From contig JACPFM010000162.1 of the NCBI GenBank assembly GCA_016182965.1, forward strand, positions 1-64,000: a stretch of 64,000 nt of DNA, given 5' to 3'. This document shows, piece after piece, positions 50,895 through 59,032 of the stretch. Positions within the stretch are counted from its first letter, which is position 1; each line of letters opens with the position of its first letter. The notes beneath the pieces are model-generated. The model had not been told where the DNA came from and searched no databases. It saw only the letters and a list, made by a program, of their open reading frames with translations. The translations under genes and the position numbers were made by a program. This DNA is from Deltaproteobacteria bacterium. Lineage in GTDB: Bacteria > Myxococcota_A > Polyangia > Polyangiales > JADJMO01.

Positions 50895-52292
50895 TCAGCC
50901 GCGCGCGTGGCGGGCGAGCGCGTCGATCAGCCGGTCGACGTCGGCGGGGCCGGTGCGGTGGTTGTTCACGCACGCCCGCAGCACGCGCAGGCCGGTCGAG
51001 AGCCGCGTGACCGAGAGCCAGCCGGCGCCCTCGGCGATCACCGCGCGCGCCACTGCTTCGCGCGCGCGACCGCCTTCGTCGACGAAGCAGACGATCGGCA
51101 GCGGCGTGTCGTTGACCACCCGCCACCCCGCCGCGCGCAGCCCCTCGCGCAGCCGCTCGGCGAGCGCGAGGCGGGCGCGTAGCGAGGCCGCGAACCCCTG
51201 CCACCCTTCGGCGGCGAGGGCGAGGAGCACCTTCAGGCCGATGAAGCGGCGCGACCACTGCATCGAGCGCCCGTAGGGATCGTGGGAGGCCGCTCGTGGC
51301 CCTCGCGGCATGTACCCGCCGTGCTCGGAGAACGCCGTCGCGAGGAGCTTCGGGTGTCGCGTGAGGATCATGCCGGCGCCCATCGGCGACGAGAGCGCCT
51401 TGTGCGGATCGAAGGTGATGGAGTCGGCGCGCGCGATGGCCTCGATCGCCGCGCGCTGCTCGGGCACGAGCGCGAGGAGACCGCCATAGGCCGCGTCGAC
51501 GTGCAGGAAACACCCCTCGCGCTCGGCGACGGTCGAGAGCTCCGAGAGCGGATCGATGGCGCCCGCGCCGGTGGTCCCGGCCGTGGCGACGATCAGGAAC
51601 GGGAGGTGGCCCGCGGCGCGATCGGCGACGATCGCCTCGCGCAAAATGCGCGTCTTCATGCGGAGGCGCGCGTCGGCGGGGATGACGCGCACGGCGTCGC
51701 GGCCGAGGCCCGCGAGCCGCGCGGCGCGCGTCATCGTCGGGTGCGCCTCCGACGAGACGTAGAGCTTGGGATCGCCCCGCAGGGCGCGAAGGCCGCGCTC
51801 CGAGAGCTCCGGGAACGCGCGCACCAGCGCGAGTTGGAGCGCCGTCGCGTTCGCCTCGGCCCCTCCCGACGTGAACGCGCCTTCGACGTCCTCTCGCCGG
51901 AAGCCGAACCGTTCGCCGAACGCGCGAAGGAGGTGCTCCTCGACCTCGACGGCCCACGGCGCATGCCCGTGGGTGGCGAGCTGCGGGTTGAACGCGGAAA
52001 CGAGCGCGTCGGCGAGGACCGAGAGCGCCGCAGGCGCCGGGTTGAAGAGCCCGAAGTAGCGCGGATGGCCGACGTGGACCTGCCCCTCGCGCAGCCCCGA
52101 GACGGCGCGCTCGAGCAGCTCGACGGGATCGATCGGCCTAGAGAAATCGAAGGAGGCGATCGACGCCGCGATGGCCGCAGCGTCGAGCTCTGCGCCGAGC
52201 GGACGCTCGCCGAGCCCCTGGCCGTACCCCTCGATGATCTCACCGACCCGGCGCCACAGGGTGGCGCGCGTCTCCCGGTCGAGATCGAGCAT
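50895..52292 (-). CDS. PLP-dependent group II decarboxylase
   Basis: The 465-residue enzyme belongs to the aromatic-L-amino-acid/glutamate decarboxylase family, which releases CO2 from an amino acid to give an amine. The PLP lysine is K298 in DPHKALSSPMG, with H184 (SSEAHPTM) stacking over PLP and D266 (HVDAAYG) at its ring nitrogen. Length is typical of the family. The substrate (Tyr, Trp, DOPA, Glu or another) cannot be told from sequence. It stands alone next to the longest heptad array. Confidence 0.85.
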   Translation of the reverse strand: MLDLDRETRATLWRRVGEIIEGYGQGLGERPLGAELDAAAIAASIASFDFSRPIDPVELLERAVSGLREGQVHVGHPRYFGLFNPAPAALSVLADALVSAFNPQLATHGHAPWAVEVEEHLLRAFGERFGFRREDVEGAFTSGGAEANATALQLALVRAFPELSERGLRALRGDPKLYVSSEAHPTMTRAARLAGLGRDAVRVIPADARLRMKTRILREAIVADRAAGHLPFLIVATAGTTGAGAIDPLSELSTVAEREGCFLHVDAAYGGLLALVPEQRAAIEAIARADSITFDPHKALSSPMGAGMILTRHPKLLATAFSEHGGYMPRGPRAASHDPYGRSMQWSRRFIGLKVLLALAAEGWQGFAASLRARLALAERLREGLRAAGWRVVNDTPLPIVCFVDEGGRAREAVARAVIAEGAGWLSVTRLSTGLRVLRACVNNHRTGPADVDRLIDALARHARG

Positions 52293-52322
52293 CGCGCGCG
52301 AGCATACCGCGCGCGCGAACCC

Positions 52323-52634
52323 TCACGCCGCCGCGAACCCGCGCTCGATGCCCTCGAGGATGGCGCGCACGAGCACCGAGTCGGCGTTGCTCCTGCGCCG
52401 CGTCAACGCGAACGGCTCGGCCTCCCCTTCGTTGACCGGATCCATCATGAGCTCGGAGTCGCGGACCACCATGAACTCGTCCGCGGTCAGCACGTCCGTG
52501 GTGATGAACGCCTTGATGCGCTCGATGGATGCGCAGGCCTCGCGCGAGATCGCCTCGACGTCGTCGTCGTCGGTCTCGTCGTCGGCGGCCCACCCGCCCC
52601 GGATCGCGAAGAGCTCGTGTCCCACATCTCCCAT
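52323..52634 (-). CDS. small acidic protein of unknown function
   Basis: The 103-residue product has an acidic stretch (DDETDDDDVEAI) and a helical remainder. No family is recognised, and there is no signal peptide. The ATG is chosen over a TTG 9 bp upstream. It lies upstream of the decarboxylase on the same strand (30 bp between), so a shared transcript is possible, but its coding status is only moderately supported. Confidence 0.45.
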   Translation of the reverse strand: MGDVGHELFAIRGGWAADDETDDDDVEAISREACASIERIKAFITTDVLTADEFMVVRDSELMMDPVNEGEAEPFALTRRRSNADSVLVRAILEGIERGFAAA

Positions 52635-52802
52635 TGCTCGCAAGGCTCGTGCCGAATGGCTCGACGTTTCCGTCGCGCGCGTTTCGGGACCCGCGACCGT
52701 TCGCGTCGGGGGCCCCGGAGGACGATGTGCGAACGCGTCGGCTCGGGACCGACCACCGGCGTGGCGCCGTTGCGTCCGTCGGTGTCGCTTCGCGACTCGC
52801 GA

Positions 52803-53486
52803 TCAGCGACGACGCCTCTTGCGCGCGACGATCGCGTCGCGGAGCCACGCCTCGGTGAGCACGGCGTGCCGTTCGAGCTCCGGGCTCGCCTTGCTGCGCC
52901 CGTACAGCAAGCGCTCCTCGATCTGCAGCAGCGCGACGGAGTTCAGCGCGGTGCGCACGAGCGTGCGGCCGTCCTCGGCGTCGATCTCCCCGGCGGCGAT
53001 GTACGGCGCGAGCAGCAGCTCGGTCGCCGCGGCGGCGCCGCGCGAGTACAGCATGTACATCGCCTCGCGGAGCTGGGGCTGCTCGACGGCCACGACGAAC
53101 AAGAGCTGGACGAAGGCCGCGTAGAGCGGGCCGCTCCAGATTTCCATCACCGCCTCGATGGCGTAGCGCGGCACGTCTTCGAGCTTCGTGGGCGGCTCGA
53201 CGTCCGGCACCTGCGCGAGCAGCTCGGCGCCGAGGTGCACGATGATCTGCTCGACCAGCTGCTCCTTCGTCTCGAAGTAGTGGTAGAGGCTCGGCTGCTG
53301 CACGCCGAGCCGACGCGCCAGCTCACGCAGCGACGCGCCCGCGTAGCCGCGCTCGGCGAACAGGAGCAGCGCGGTGCGCAGCACCTCCATGTGCCGCTCG
53401 GACAGGTCCGCCGCGGCGGCCTCGCCGCGGAACATTCGCGCGACGGCGGCGCGCACGTGGGCCGGTGCTTTCGATCGCGCGGTCAC
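52803..53486 (-). CDS. TetR-family transcriptional regulator
   Basis: The 227-residue protein has an N-terminal TetR helix-turn-helix (residues about 25-70, with LFAERGYAGASLRELARRLGVQQPSLYHYF) and a ligand-binding helical domain. It starts inside the stop of the preceding zinc-ribbon gene (4-bp overlap), so the two form an operon. Two palindromic operators lie upstream of that operon and are probably its own binding sites. The ligand is unknown. Confidence 0.9.
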   Translation of the reverse strand: MTARSKAPAHVRAAVARMFRGEAAAADLSERHMEVLRTALLLFAERGYAGASLRELARRLGVQQPSLYHYFETKEQLVEQIIVHLGAELLAQVPDVEPPTKLEDVPRYAIEAVMEIWSGPLYAAFVQLLFVVAVEQPQLREAMYMLYSRGAAAATELLLAPYIAAGEIDAEDGRTLVRTALNSVALLQIEERLLYGRSKASPELERHAVLTEAWLRDAIVARKRRRR

Positions 53487-53866
53487 TCTCTCTGTGCGCG
53501 CAGGATCGTCGTCGCCACGCCGGCCGGCAAGCCCTCCCGGTCATGCCCGTCATGCCCGTCATGCCCGTCATGCCTGGCGCTCGACGCGGCCTCGGTCGCC
53601 GCCGTGGTGGAGGAAGCGGCTTCGAAGCGTCGATGGCAGCTCGGACAGGTGACCGGCGCGAACGCGGCGTCGACGAGCGGGCCGAGCCCCATGCCGCCGA
53701 TCAGCACCACCGGGATGACGAACGGCCAGAGGAAGCCGATGAACGGGTAGCCGAAGAGCATCGCCAGCATGCCGAGCCCGAGCGTCGCGAAGGCCGCGCG
53801 CGCGCCGAGCGAAGGACGCACGGGCACCACCTGCGCGCGGCACGCCGCGCACGTCTCATGGGACAT
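53483..53866 (-). CDS. zinc-ribbon membrane protein with His repeats
   Basis: The 127-residue protein has two CxxC pairs (CAAC near the start and CPSC after the membrane spans), two hydrophobic membrane segments and a tail with DGHDGHDGHD, encoded by a 9-bp tandem repeat in the DNA. It is translated from a good GGAGG site and is coupled to the tetR gene. It may be a membrane metal sensor or a small transporter subunit under TetR control. No family name is assigned. Confidence 0.7.
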   Translation of the reverse strand: MSHETCAACRAQVVPVRPSLGARAAFATLGLGMLAMLFGYPFIGFLWPFVIPVVLIGGMGLGPLVDAAFAPVTCPSCHRRFEAASSTTAATEAASSARHDGHDGHDGHDREGLPAGVATTILRAQRE

Positions 53867-53882
53867 GGTTCGTTCCTCCCTA

Positions 53883-53930
53883 CCTATCACGCGATAGGCA
53901 CGCCCCAGATATAGGCTATCGCGCGATAGG
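53883..53930. promoter_or_regulatory. two TetR operator palindromes
   Basis: CTATCACGCGATAG (53884-53897, one mismatch) and CTATCGCGCGATAG (53916-53929, perfect) are 32 bp apart centre to centre, about three helical turns, between the divergent tetR operon and the VOC gene. They are the likely binding sites of the adjacent TetR protein and may control both directions. Confidence 0.8.
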
Positions 53931-54004
53931 GTCAAGGCCCCGGAAGGCGGACGGGAGCGCGATGGTCGGAGAACCGCGCGCCTCGGCTGCGCTACGTTGC
54001 GGCC

Positions 54005-54430
54005 ATGGAGCCTCGGATCAGCGTCGTGACCCTCGGCGTGCAGGATGTCGGCCGCGCGCGCGCCTTCTACGAGCGCCTCGGGTGGGTGGCCGCCGCGTCG
54101 AGCAACGAGCACGTGGCGTTCTTCGATCTGGGCGGCGTCGTGCTGTCTCTGTTCGGGCGCACCGCGCTCGCCGACGACGCGGGCGTGAGCGCGGGAGGTG
54201 CCGGGTTCTCCGGCGTGGCGTTGGCGCACAACGTCCGCGACCGCGCCGCGGTCGATCGCACGCTCGCCGAGGCGAAGGCGGCCGGCGCGACGATCGTCAA
54301 GCCGGCGGTCGAGACGTTCTGGGGCGGGTACGCCGGCTACTTCAGCGATCCCGACGGTCACCTCTGGGAGATCGCGCACAACCCCTTCTGGACGCTCGAC
54401 GAGCACGGCCGCGTGAAGCTGCCCGCCTGA
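54005..54430 (+). CDS. VOC (glyoxalase/bleomycin-resistance) family protein
   Basis: The 141-residue protein is a single VOC domain of two beta-alpha-beta-beta-beta modules, with metal-ligand positions such as the early EPRISVVTLGVQDV and the late GHLWEIAHNP. It lies 138 bp from the divergent tetR operon with two operators between, which suggests it is a TetR-regulated resistance or detoxification enzyme. The substrate is unknown. Confidence 0.8.
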   Translation: MEPRISVVTLGVQDVGRARAFYERLGWVAAASSNEHVAFFDLGGVVLSLFGRTALADDAGVSAGGAGFSGVALAHNVRDRAAVDRTLAEAKAAGATIVKPAVETFWGGYAGYFSDPDGHLWEIAHNPFWTLDEHGRVKLPA

Positions 54431-54453
54431 CGGAGCCGAGGACGATGTCGCGG

Positions 54454-57400
54454 CTACCGCCAGCAGCGATCGCTGTGGCCCTTGCCGTGGCAGGAGCCGG
54501 TGCACGAGTAGACGGTGCCACACGGGTTGCCCGGCGTGCCCGGCGCCTCGGTGGTGGTCGCACCGCCCAACGGACCGGTGATGGTGCCCGCCACGTCCTT
54601 GCCGCCGTTCATGTGCGTCGACGAGGTCGCGGGCGGGTGGCACGAAGCGCAGGTCAGCCCCTCGCCGTCGTGCGTGCCGTGCCGCCCCGGGAGCGAGCCC
54701 ATGGTGCCCGCGTGACACGAGCCGCAGCTGCCGACCGGCCAGGTCCCACCCGCCCAGTAGGGCGTGACCGCGGGCGCGCCGCCGCGTCCGTTCGAGTGAC
54801 AGGCGCCGAGGCACGTGCCGCGCGCGGTGACCGGGATTCCCTGCGTCGCCGCGACGTTGAAGGTCATGCCCGTCGCGCCGCCGCTGAAGGCGACGTCGCC
54901 ATGGTGCCCTGCCGTCTCGAGGTTCGCCGTCGGCACGTACCCGAGGGCGTGCGCGACGTTGCCGGCCGCCGGAACGACGTGACACGTCGAGCACGCGAAC
55001 GCGGCGTGGGTGGTGCTGGCCGTGAGGTGGGCGACGTGGCGCCCGACGGCGAGCGTCGTCTTGAGGGTCTCGCCGCCAACGCCGACCGGCGGGTTGCTCT
55101 GGCTCGGCGGCGTGCCGTGGCAGAACGAGCAGCCGCGCCAGTCCGTGCCCTTGTGGCAGCTGGCGTTGTTGCAGGACACGCCGACGGAGCCGCCGGCGTA
55201 GTCGGCGCCGTGGCAATCGGTGCAGAGCTTGCCGTGCTCGTCCTTCTGCTGCTTGGTCAGGAAGTAGTTGCTCCCGTGGTGGTTGGCGCCGCCGCCCGGC
55301 GAGGTCCAGCCGGTCAGGTCGTGGTACTTGTGCGACTCGATCTTGCCGTTCACGTGCAACGTGCGATCGGTCCAGGCAGCGACCTTGGTCGCCGCGTTCC
55401 ACGAGGCGATCACGCCGGAGTGGCAGATGGTGCAGTCGCTGTGGCTGACGTGCGTCCCGCCGGGCGGGTTGGTGTGACAGCTCGCGCCGCAGGCGTCGTA
55501 GGAGCCGTCGACGGTGGTCCACGACGGCGTCCGCTTCACCGTTCCTCCGGCGATGGCCGCGGCCAAGGTCGCGCCGTGGCAGTACGCGCCCGAGCAGGTC
55601 GCGCTCGCGGAGTCGTACGCCGGCGTCGCCCCGCCCGTCGTGCTCAATGCGCCCCACGCGAAGTCGGTGGTCGCGTTGGAGTGGGTGGTGACGATCGGCA
55701 CCGCGTGGCAGTCGTTGCACGCGAGGTCCTTGCGCCACGTGCTGCCGAGCGCGAGGTGCTGCTGATGCGCGCCCACGGCCTTCTGCGTGGTGAGCGTCTC
55801 GCCCTTGGTCCCGAGGGGCGGCGCCGGATCGGTGCCGGTCCCGTGGCACGAGGTGCAGGTGAGGCTCGCGGTGTCGACCACGCCGTTGACGTGTCTGGTC
55901 CGATCGGCCCAGGTCGCCGTCTTCGTCGCGGGGTCCCACGACGCGATGACCGCGCCATGGCAGGTCGCACACGCGGTGCTCGCCGGGTGCGTCCCGCCCG
56001 GCGGGTTGGTGTGACAGCTCGCGCCGCAGGCGTCGTACGAGCCGTCGACGGTGGTCCACACCGGCGCGCGCTTCACCGTGCCGCCGCTGACCGCGGCGAG
56101 GAGCGTCGCGCCGTGGCAGTACACGCCCGAGCAGGTGCCGGCCGCGTACGCGGGGCTCGCGCCGTCCGCGGAGGACACCGCGCTCCACGAGAAGTCCGTG
56201 GTCCCGGTGGCGTGCGACATCGACACCGGCTTCACGTGGCAGTCGGTGCAGACCACGTCGCGGTGCCACGTCGAGGAGGCGAGGTGCGTCTGGTGGGCGC
56301 CGACGGCGGCCTGCGAGGTCAGCGTCTCGCCCTTGGTTCCCTTGGGCGGCGCCTCGTTCATCGCGGGATCGCCGTGGCAGCTGGTGCACGTCAGCGTGGA
56401 GGTCTCGACGACGCCGTTGACGTGGAGCGTGCGGTCCTTCCAGGTCGCCGTCTTGGTGGTCGCGTCCCAGCTGGCGATGACGGCGCCGTGACAGCTCGCG
56501 CAGGCGTCGCTCGCCGCGTGCGTGCCGCCCGGCGGGTTGGTGTGACAGGCGGTCCCGCACGCATCGCCCGTCCCGTCGACGACGTTCCACACCGGCGTGC
56601 GCGCCACGGTGGCGCCGGACTTCGCCGGCATCAGCGCGTTGCCGTGGCAGTACACGGTCGAGCACGTCGCGGTGCCGAAGTCGTAGGCAGGTGCGCTGGC
56701 GCGCGTCCTCGCCAGGGCGCCCCAGGCGAAGTCCGTCTTGCCGTCGAAGTGCGTCGTGGAGGTGGGAACGGCGTGGCAGTCGGTGCACGCCAGATCCTTG
56801 CGCCAGGTGCTGGTCGCGAGGTGCGCCTGGTGAGCGCCGACGCCCTGCGCGGTCGTGGCGGTCGCGCCCGTGGTCGACTTGGGCGGCGCCGGATCGCCCC
56901 TCGCCGCGTCGCCGTGGCAGGTAGTGCAGGTGAGCGTCGAGAGCTCGACGATTCCGTCGATGTGCAGCGAGCGGTCCTTCCAGGTCGCCGTCTTGGTGGC
57001 GGCGTCGTACGTCGCGATCACCGCGCCATGGCAGGTCGCACAGGCGGTGTTTCCAGGGTGACCGCCGCCGGGCGGGTTGGTGTGACAGCTCGCGCCGCAG
57101 GCGCTGAAGCTGCCGTCGACCTGGTTGAACACCGGCTCGCGCTTCACGGTGCCGCCGGTGGCGGCTCCCGCGAGCGTCACCCCGTGGCAGTACACGCCAG
57201 TGCAGCTGTGCTTCGTGGTGTCGTACATCGGCGTGGCGCCGCCGGTCGTGGCCACCGCGCTCCACGCGAAGTCCTTGACGCCGTTGGCGTGCCCCGGATC
57301 GGTCGGCACCACGTGGCAGTCGGTGCAGACCACGTCGCGTCGCCACGCGCTGGACCCGAGGTGGCTCGCGTGCGCGCCGACACCGGGCGTGGTGGTGACC

Positions 57401-57834
57401 GTCGATCCGCCGATCGCGCGCGGCGGCGCCGGGTTCCCGGTCGCCTTGTCGCCGTGGCACATCGTGCAGACCGCCGTCGCGCCGGAGTCGGCGCCGGTGT
57501 CGGCGCCGGTGTCGGCGTACGCATCGTCGGCGACCTCTCCGAGCGGCGCGTCCCCGGTCATCGTGTCGCCCGCGTCGTCGATGCTGGTGTCGCCGTCCGT
57601 GCTGGCGTCGGCGTCGTCCACGCTCGCGTCGGGGACGACCGAGTCTTCGGGCGGCACGCCGGTGTCGCCGGCGGAGGTGTCGACGCCCTCGCCGTCGGCG
57701 GAGACGACGTCGGCGCCGGGCGCCGCGTCGTCGAGCGCATCCGGGAGGGGTTCCTCCCCGGTACCCCCGGACCCACCACTGCACCCGAGGACGACGGCGA
57801 CGAGACCGAGAGGGAGCACGAAGCGCGCGCGCAT
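54454..57834 (-). CDS. giant multihaem c-type cytochrome lipoprotein (28 haem-type motifs)
   Basis: The 1126-residue protein has a signal with lipobox VVLGC and a long Asp/Gly/Ala/Thr-rich linker with repeated ADTGADTGAD. By eye it holds 17 CXXCH, 6 CX3CH and 5 CX4CH motifs, in four repeats of about 150-170 residues plus a less regular C-terminal part. The alternation of CX4CH, CX3CH and CXXCH matches the Geobacter-type CxxxxCH/CxxCH repeat. Bound haems would form a wire across or outside the outer membrane. The start is the ATG that opens the signal. It shares no partner gene here, and the formate dehydrogenase operon lies beside it on the same strand, 76 bp apart. Confidence 0.88.
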   Translation of the reverse strand: MRARFVLPLGLVAVVLGCSGGSGGTGEEPLPDALDDAAPGADVVSADGEGVDTSAGDTGVPPEDSVVPDASVDDADASTDGDTSIDDAGDTMTGDAPLGEVADDAYADTGADTGADSGATAVCTMCHGDKATGNPAPPRAIGGSTVTTTPGVGAHASHLGSSAWRRDVVCTDCHVVPTDPGHANGVKDFAWSAVATTGGATPMYDTTKHSCTGVYCHGVTLAGAATGGTVKREPVFNQVDGSFSACGASCHTNPPGGGHPGNTACATCHGAVIATYDAATKTATWKDRSLHIDGIVELSTLTCTTCHGDAARGDPAPPKSTTGATATTAQGVGAHQAHLATSTWRKDLACTDCHAVPTSTTHFDGKTDFAWGALARTRASAPAYDFGTATCSTVYCHGNALMPAKSGATVARTPVWNVVDGTGDACGTACHTNPPGGTHAASDACASCHGAVIASWDATTKTATWKDRTLHVNGVVETSTLTCTSCHGDPAMNEAPPKGTKGETLTSQAAVGAHQTHLASSTWHRDVVCTDCHVKPVSMSHATGTTDFSWSAVSSADGASPAYAAGTCSGVYCHGATLLAAVSGGTVKRAPVWTTVDGSYDACGASCHTNPPGGTHPASTACATCHGAVIASWDPATKTATWADRTRHVNGVVDTASLTCTSCHGTGTDPAPPLGTKGETLTTQKAVGAHQQHLALGSTWRKDLACNDCHAVPIVTTHSNATTDFAWGALSTTGGATPAYDSASATCSGAYCHGATLAAAIAGGTVKRTPSWTTVDGSYDACGASCHTNPPGGTHVSHSDCTICHSGVIASWNAATKVAAWTDRTLHVNGKIESHKYHDLTGWTSPGGGANHHGSNYFLTKQQKDEHGKLCTDCHGADYAGGSVGVSCNNASCHKGTDWRGCSFCHGTPPSQSNPPVGVGGETLKTTLAVGRHVAHLTASTTHAAFACSTCHVVPAAGNVAHALGYVPTANLETAGHHGDVAFSGGATGMTFNVAATQGIPVTARGTCLGACHSNGRGGAPAVTPYWAGGTWPVGSCGSCHAGTMGSLPGRHGTHDGEGLTCASCHPPATSSTHMNGGKDVAGTITGPLGGATTTEAPGTPGNPCGTVYSCTGSCHGKGHSDRCWR

Positions 57835-57910
57835 GGCCGCTCCTGGTGAAAGACGACAAACGGAGTCCAGCACGCCCAGTACCCGCGAACGCCGCAGTCG
57901 CGTCACTCGA

Positions 57911-59032
57911 CTAGACTTTCGTCATGATCGGTCGTTCTGCGCAAACACTTCGCTTGCGCGGAACGCGGTCGTCGTGGCGATGCGCGCTAGAGCACCGAAC
58001 GGTTTGAATCCGTCGCGAAACACGTGAGGTTGCGTGAGATTCGCGTCGCACGGACCGGAGGGCGACGCAGGCGTACTGGCAGTACGTCGAGGAGACCGGA
58101 GGGAGTACGACGCGAAGATCGCGCAACCCGACCAGCGTGATGCCCACCCGGTCGGCGAGATCGATCGCCAGCGACGACGGCGCCGAGATCGCCGCGACCA
58201 CCGGCACCCGCGCGACCGCCGCCTTCTGCACGATCTCGAAGCCGGCGCGGCCCGACATGAGCAGCGCGCGGCCCGCGAGCGAAGCTCCGCCGCGGAAGCG
58301 GCTGCCGATCGCCTTGTCGGCGGCGTTGTGGCGGCCGATGTCCTCGCGCAGCACCTCGAGCTCGCCGTGCGCGTCGAACAGCGCCGCGGCGTGCAGGCCG
58401 CCGGTGCGATCGAATGTCGGCTGCGCGGCGCGCATGCGATCGATGAAGGACATCAGCGTGGCCAGATCGAACGCCGCCCGATCCTCGAGGCGCGGCACCC
58501 GCACCGAGATCGCCGCGATGGTCGCCTTGCCGCACAGCCCGCACGACGACGCCGAGTAGAGCGCGCGCTTGGCCGCGCCGGCGTCGACCCCGGCCCGCAG
58601 GTGCACCTCGACCGCGTTGGGCTCGACCTGCTCGACCGCGCGCACGTCGCCGGGCGACGTCAACACCCCCTCGGTGAGGAGGAACCCGACCGCGAGATCG
58701 GCGTCGTCGCCCGGCGTGCGCATGGTCACCGCGATCGGCTCCGCGTCGCCCTCACCGCGCACCCGAATCTCGAGCGGCTCCTCGACCACGACGTGATCGA
58801 ACGCGTCCCCGTTTTCGACGCGCCTCACGCCGCGCACCGTGCTGCGCGGGTCCCGAACCGTCGCCACCTGCGCTGGCACGACTGCCGGGGGGATCGGGGG
58901 GCCGCAAGGCCCACCCGACACGAGCCGGTGAGGTTGCTGCGCGGAACGCGCAGCGCCGAGCTCGGCGAGTTGCTGGTGGGGGGTGTCGGGGGGAGCGACA
59001 GGGGCGCTCCCCCCGACGTTGGGTGAGCTCAT
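57911..59032 (-). CDS. fdhD: formate dehydrogenase accessory sulfurtransferase FdhD, altered C-terminus
   Basis: FdhD moves sulfur from IscS to the molybdenum cofactor of formate dehydrogenase. The core runs from about residue 70 (VENGDAFDHVVVEEPLEIRV) and holds the CxxC motif SSCGLCGK and the block REDIGRHNAADK. N-terminal to it are about 60 extra residues. The normal end (a GMTLVGF-like strand and a final strand) is cut: after GITLVGL the frame enters a palindromic repeat at 58028-58128 and runs about 70 further residues of unlike sequence to the TGA. Activity may be kept, since the core is complete. The start overlaps the fdhA stop (ATGA). Confidence 0.85.
   Translation of the reverse strand: MSSPNVGGSAPVAPPDTPHQQLAELGAARSAQQPHRLVSGGPCGPPIPPAVVPAQVATVRDPRSTVRGVRRVENGDAFDHVVVEEPLEIRVRGEGDAEPIAVTMRTPGDDADLAVGFLLTEGVLTSPGDVRAVEQVEPNAVEVHLRAGVDAGAAKRALYSASSCGLCGKATIAAISVRVPRLEDRAAFDLATLMSFIDRMRAAQPTFDRTGGLHAAALFDAHGELEVLREDIGRHNAADKAIGSRFRGGASLAGRALLMSGRAGFEIVQKAAVARVPVVAAISAPSSLAIDLADRVGITLVGLRDLRVVLPPVSSTYCQYACVALRSVRRESHATSRVSRRIQTVRCSSAHRHDDRVPRKRSVCAERPIMTKV
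58028..58128. mobile_element. 101-bp palindromic element inside fdhD
   Basis: The ends GGTTGCG...CGCGTCG (58028-58051) and the complement of 58105-58128 pair at about 20 of 24 positions, with a perfect inner palindrome CGTACTG-G-CAGTACG. The same inner palindrome occurs in the element at 36801-37011. Insertion into fdhD replaced the last codons of the gene. Confidence 0.7.

Noticed and set aside
53541..53575. ATGCCCGTC 9-bp repeat as a separate repeat element
   Set aside because: It is the coding sequence of the HDGHDGHD tail of the zinc-ribbon membrane protein.
57990..58025. Possible tRNA (GGTTTGAATCC-like stretch)
   Set aside because: No acceptor stem or anticodon arm can be paired around it, and it lies within the altered fdhD end.
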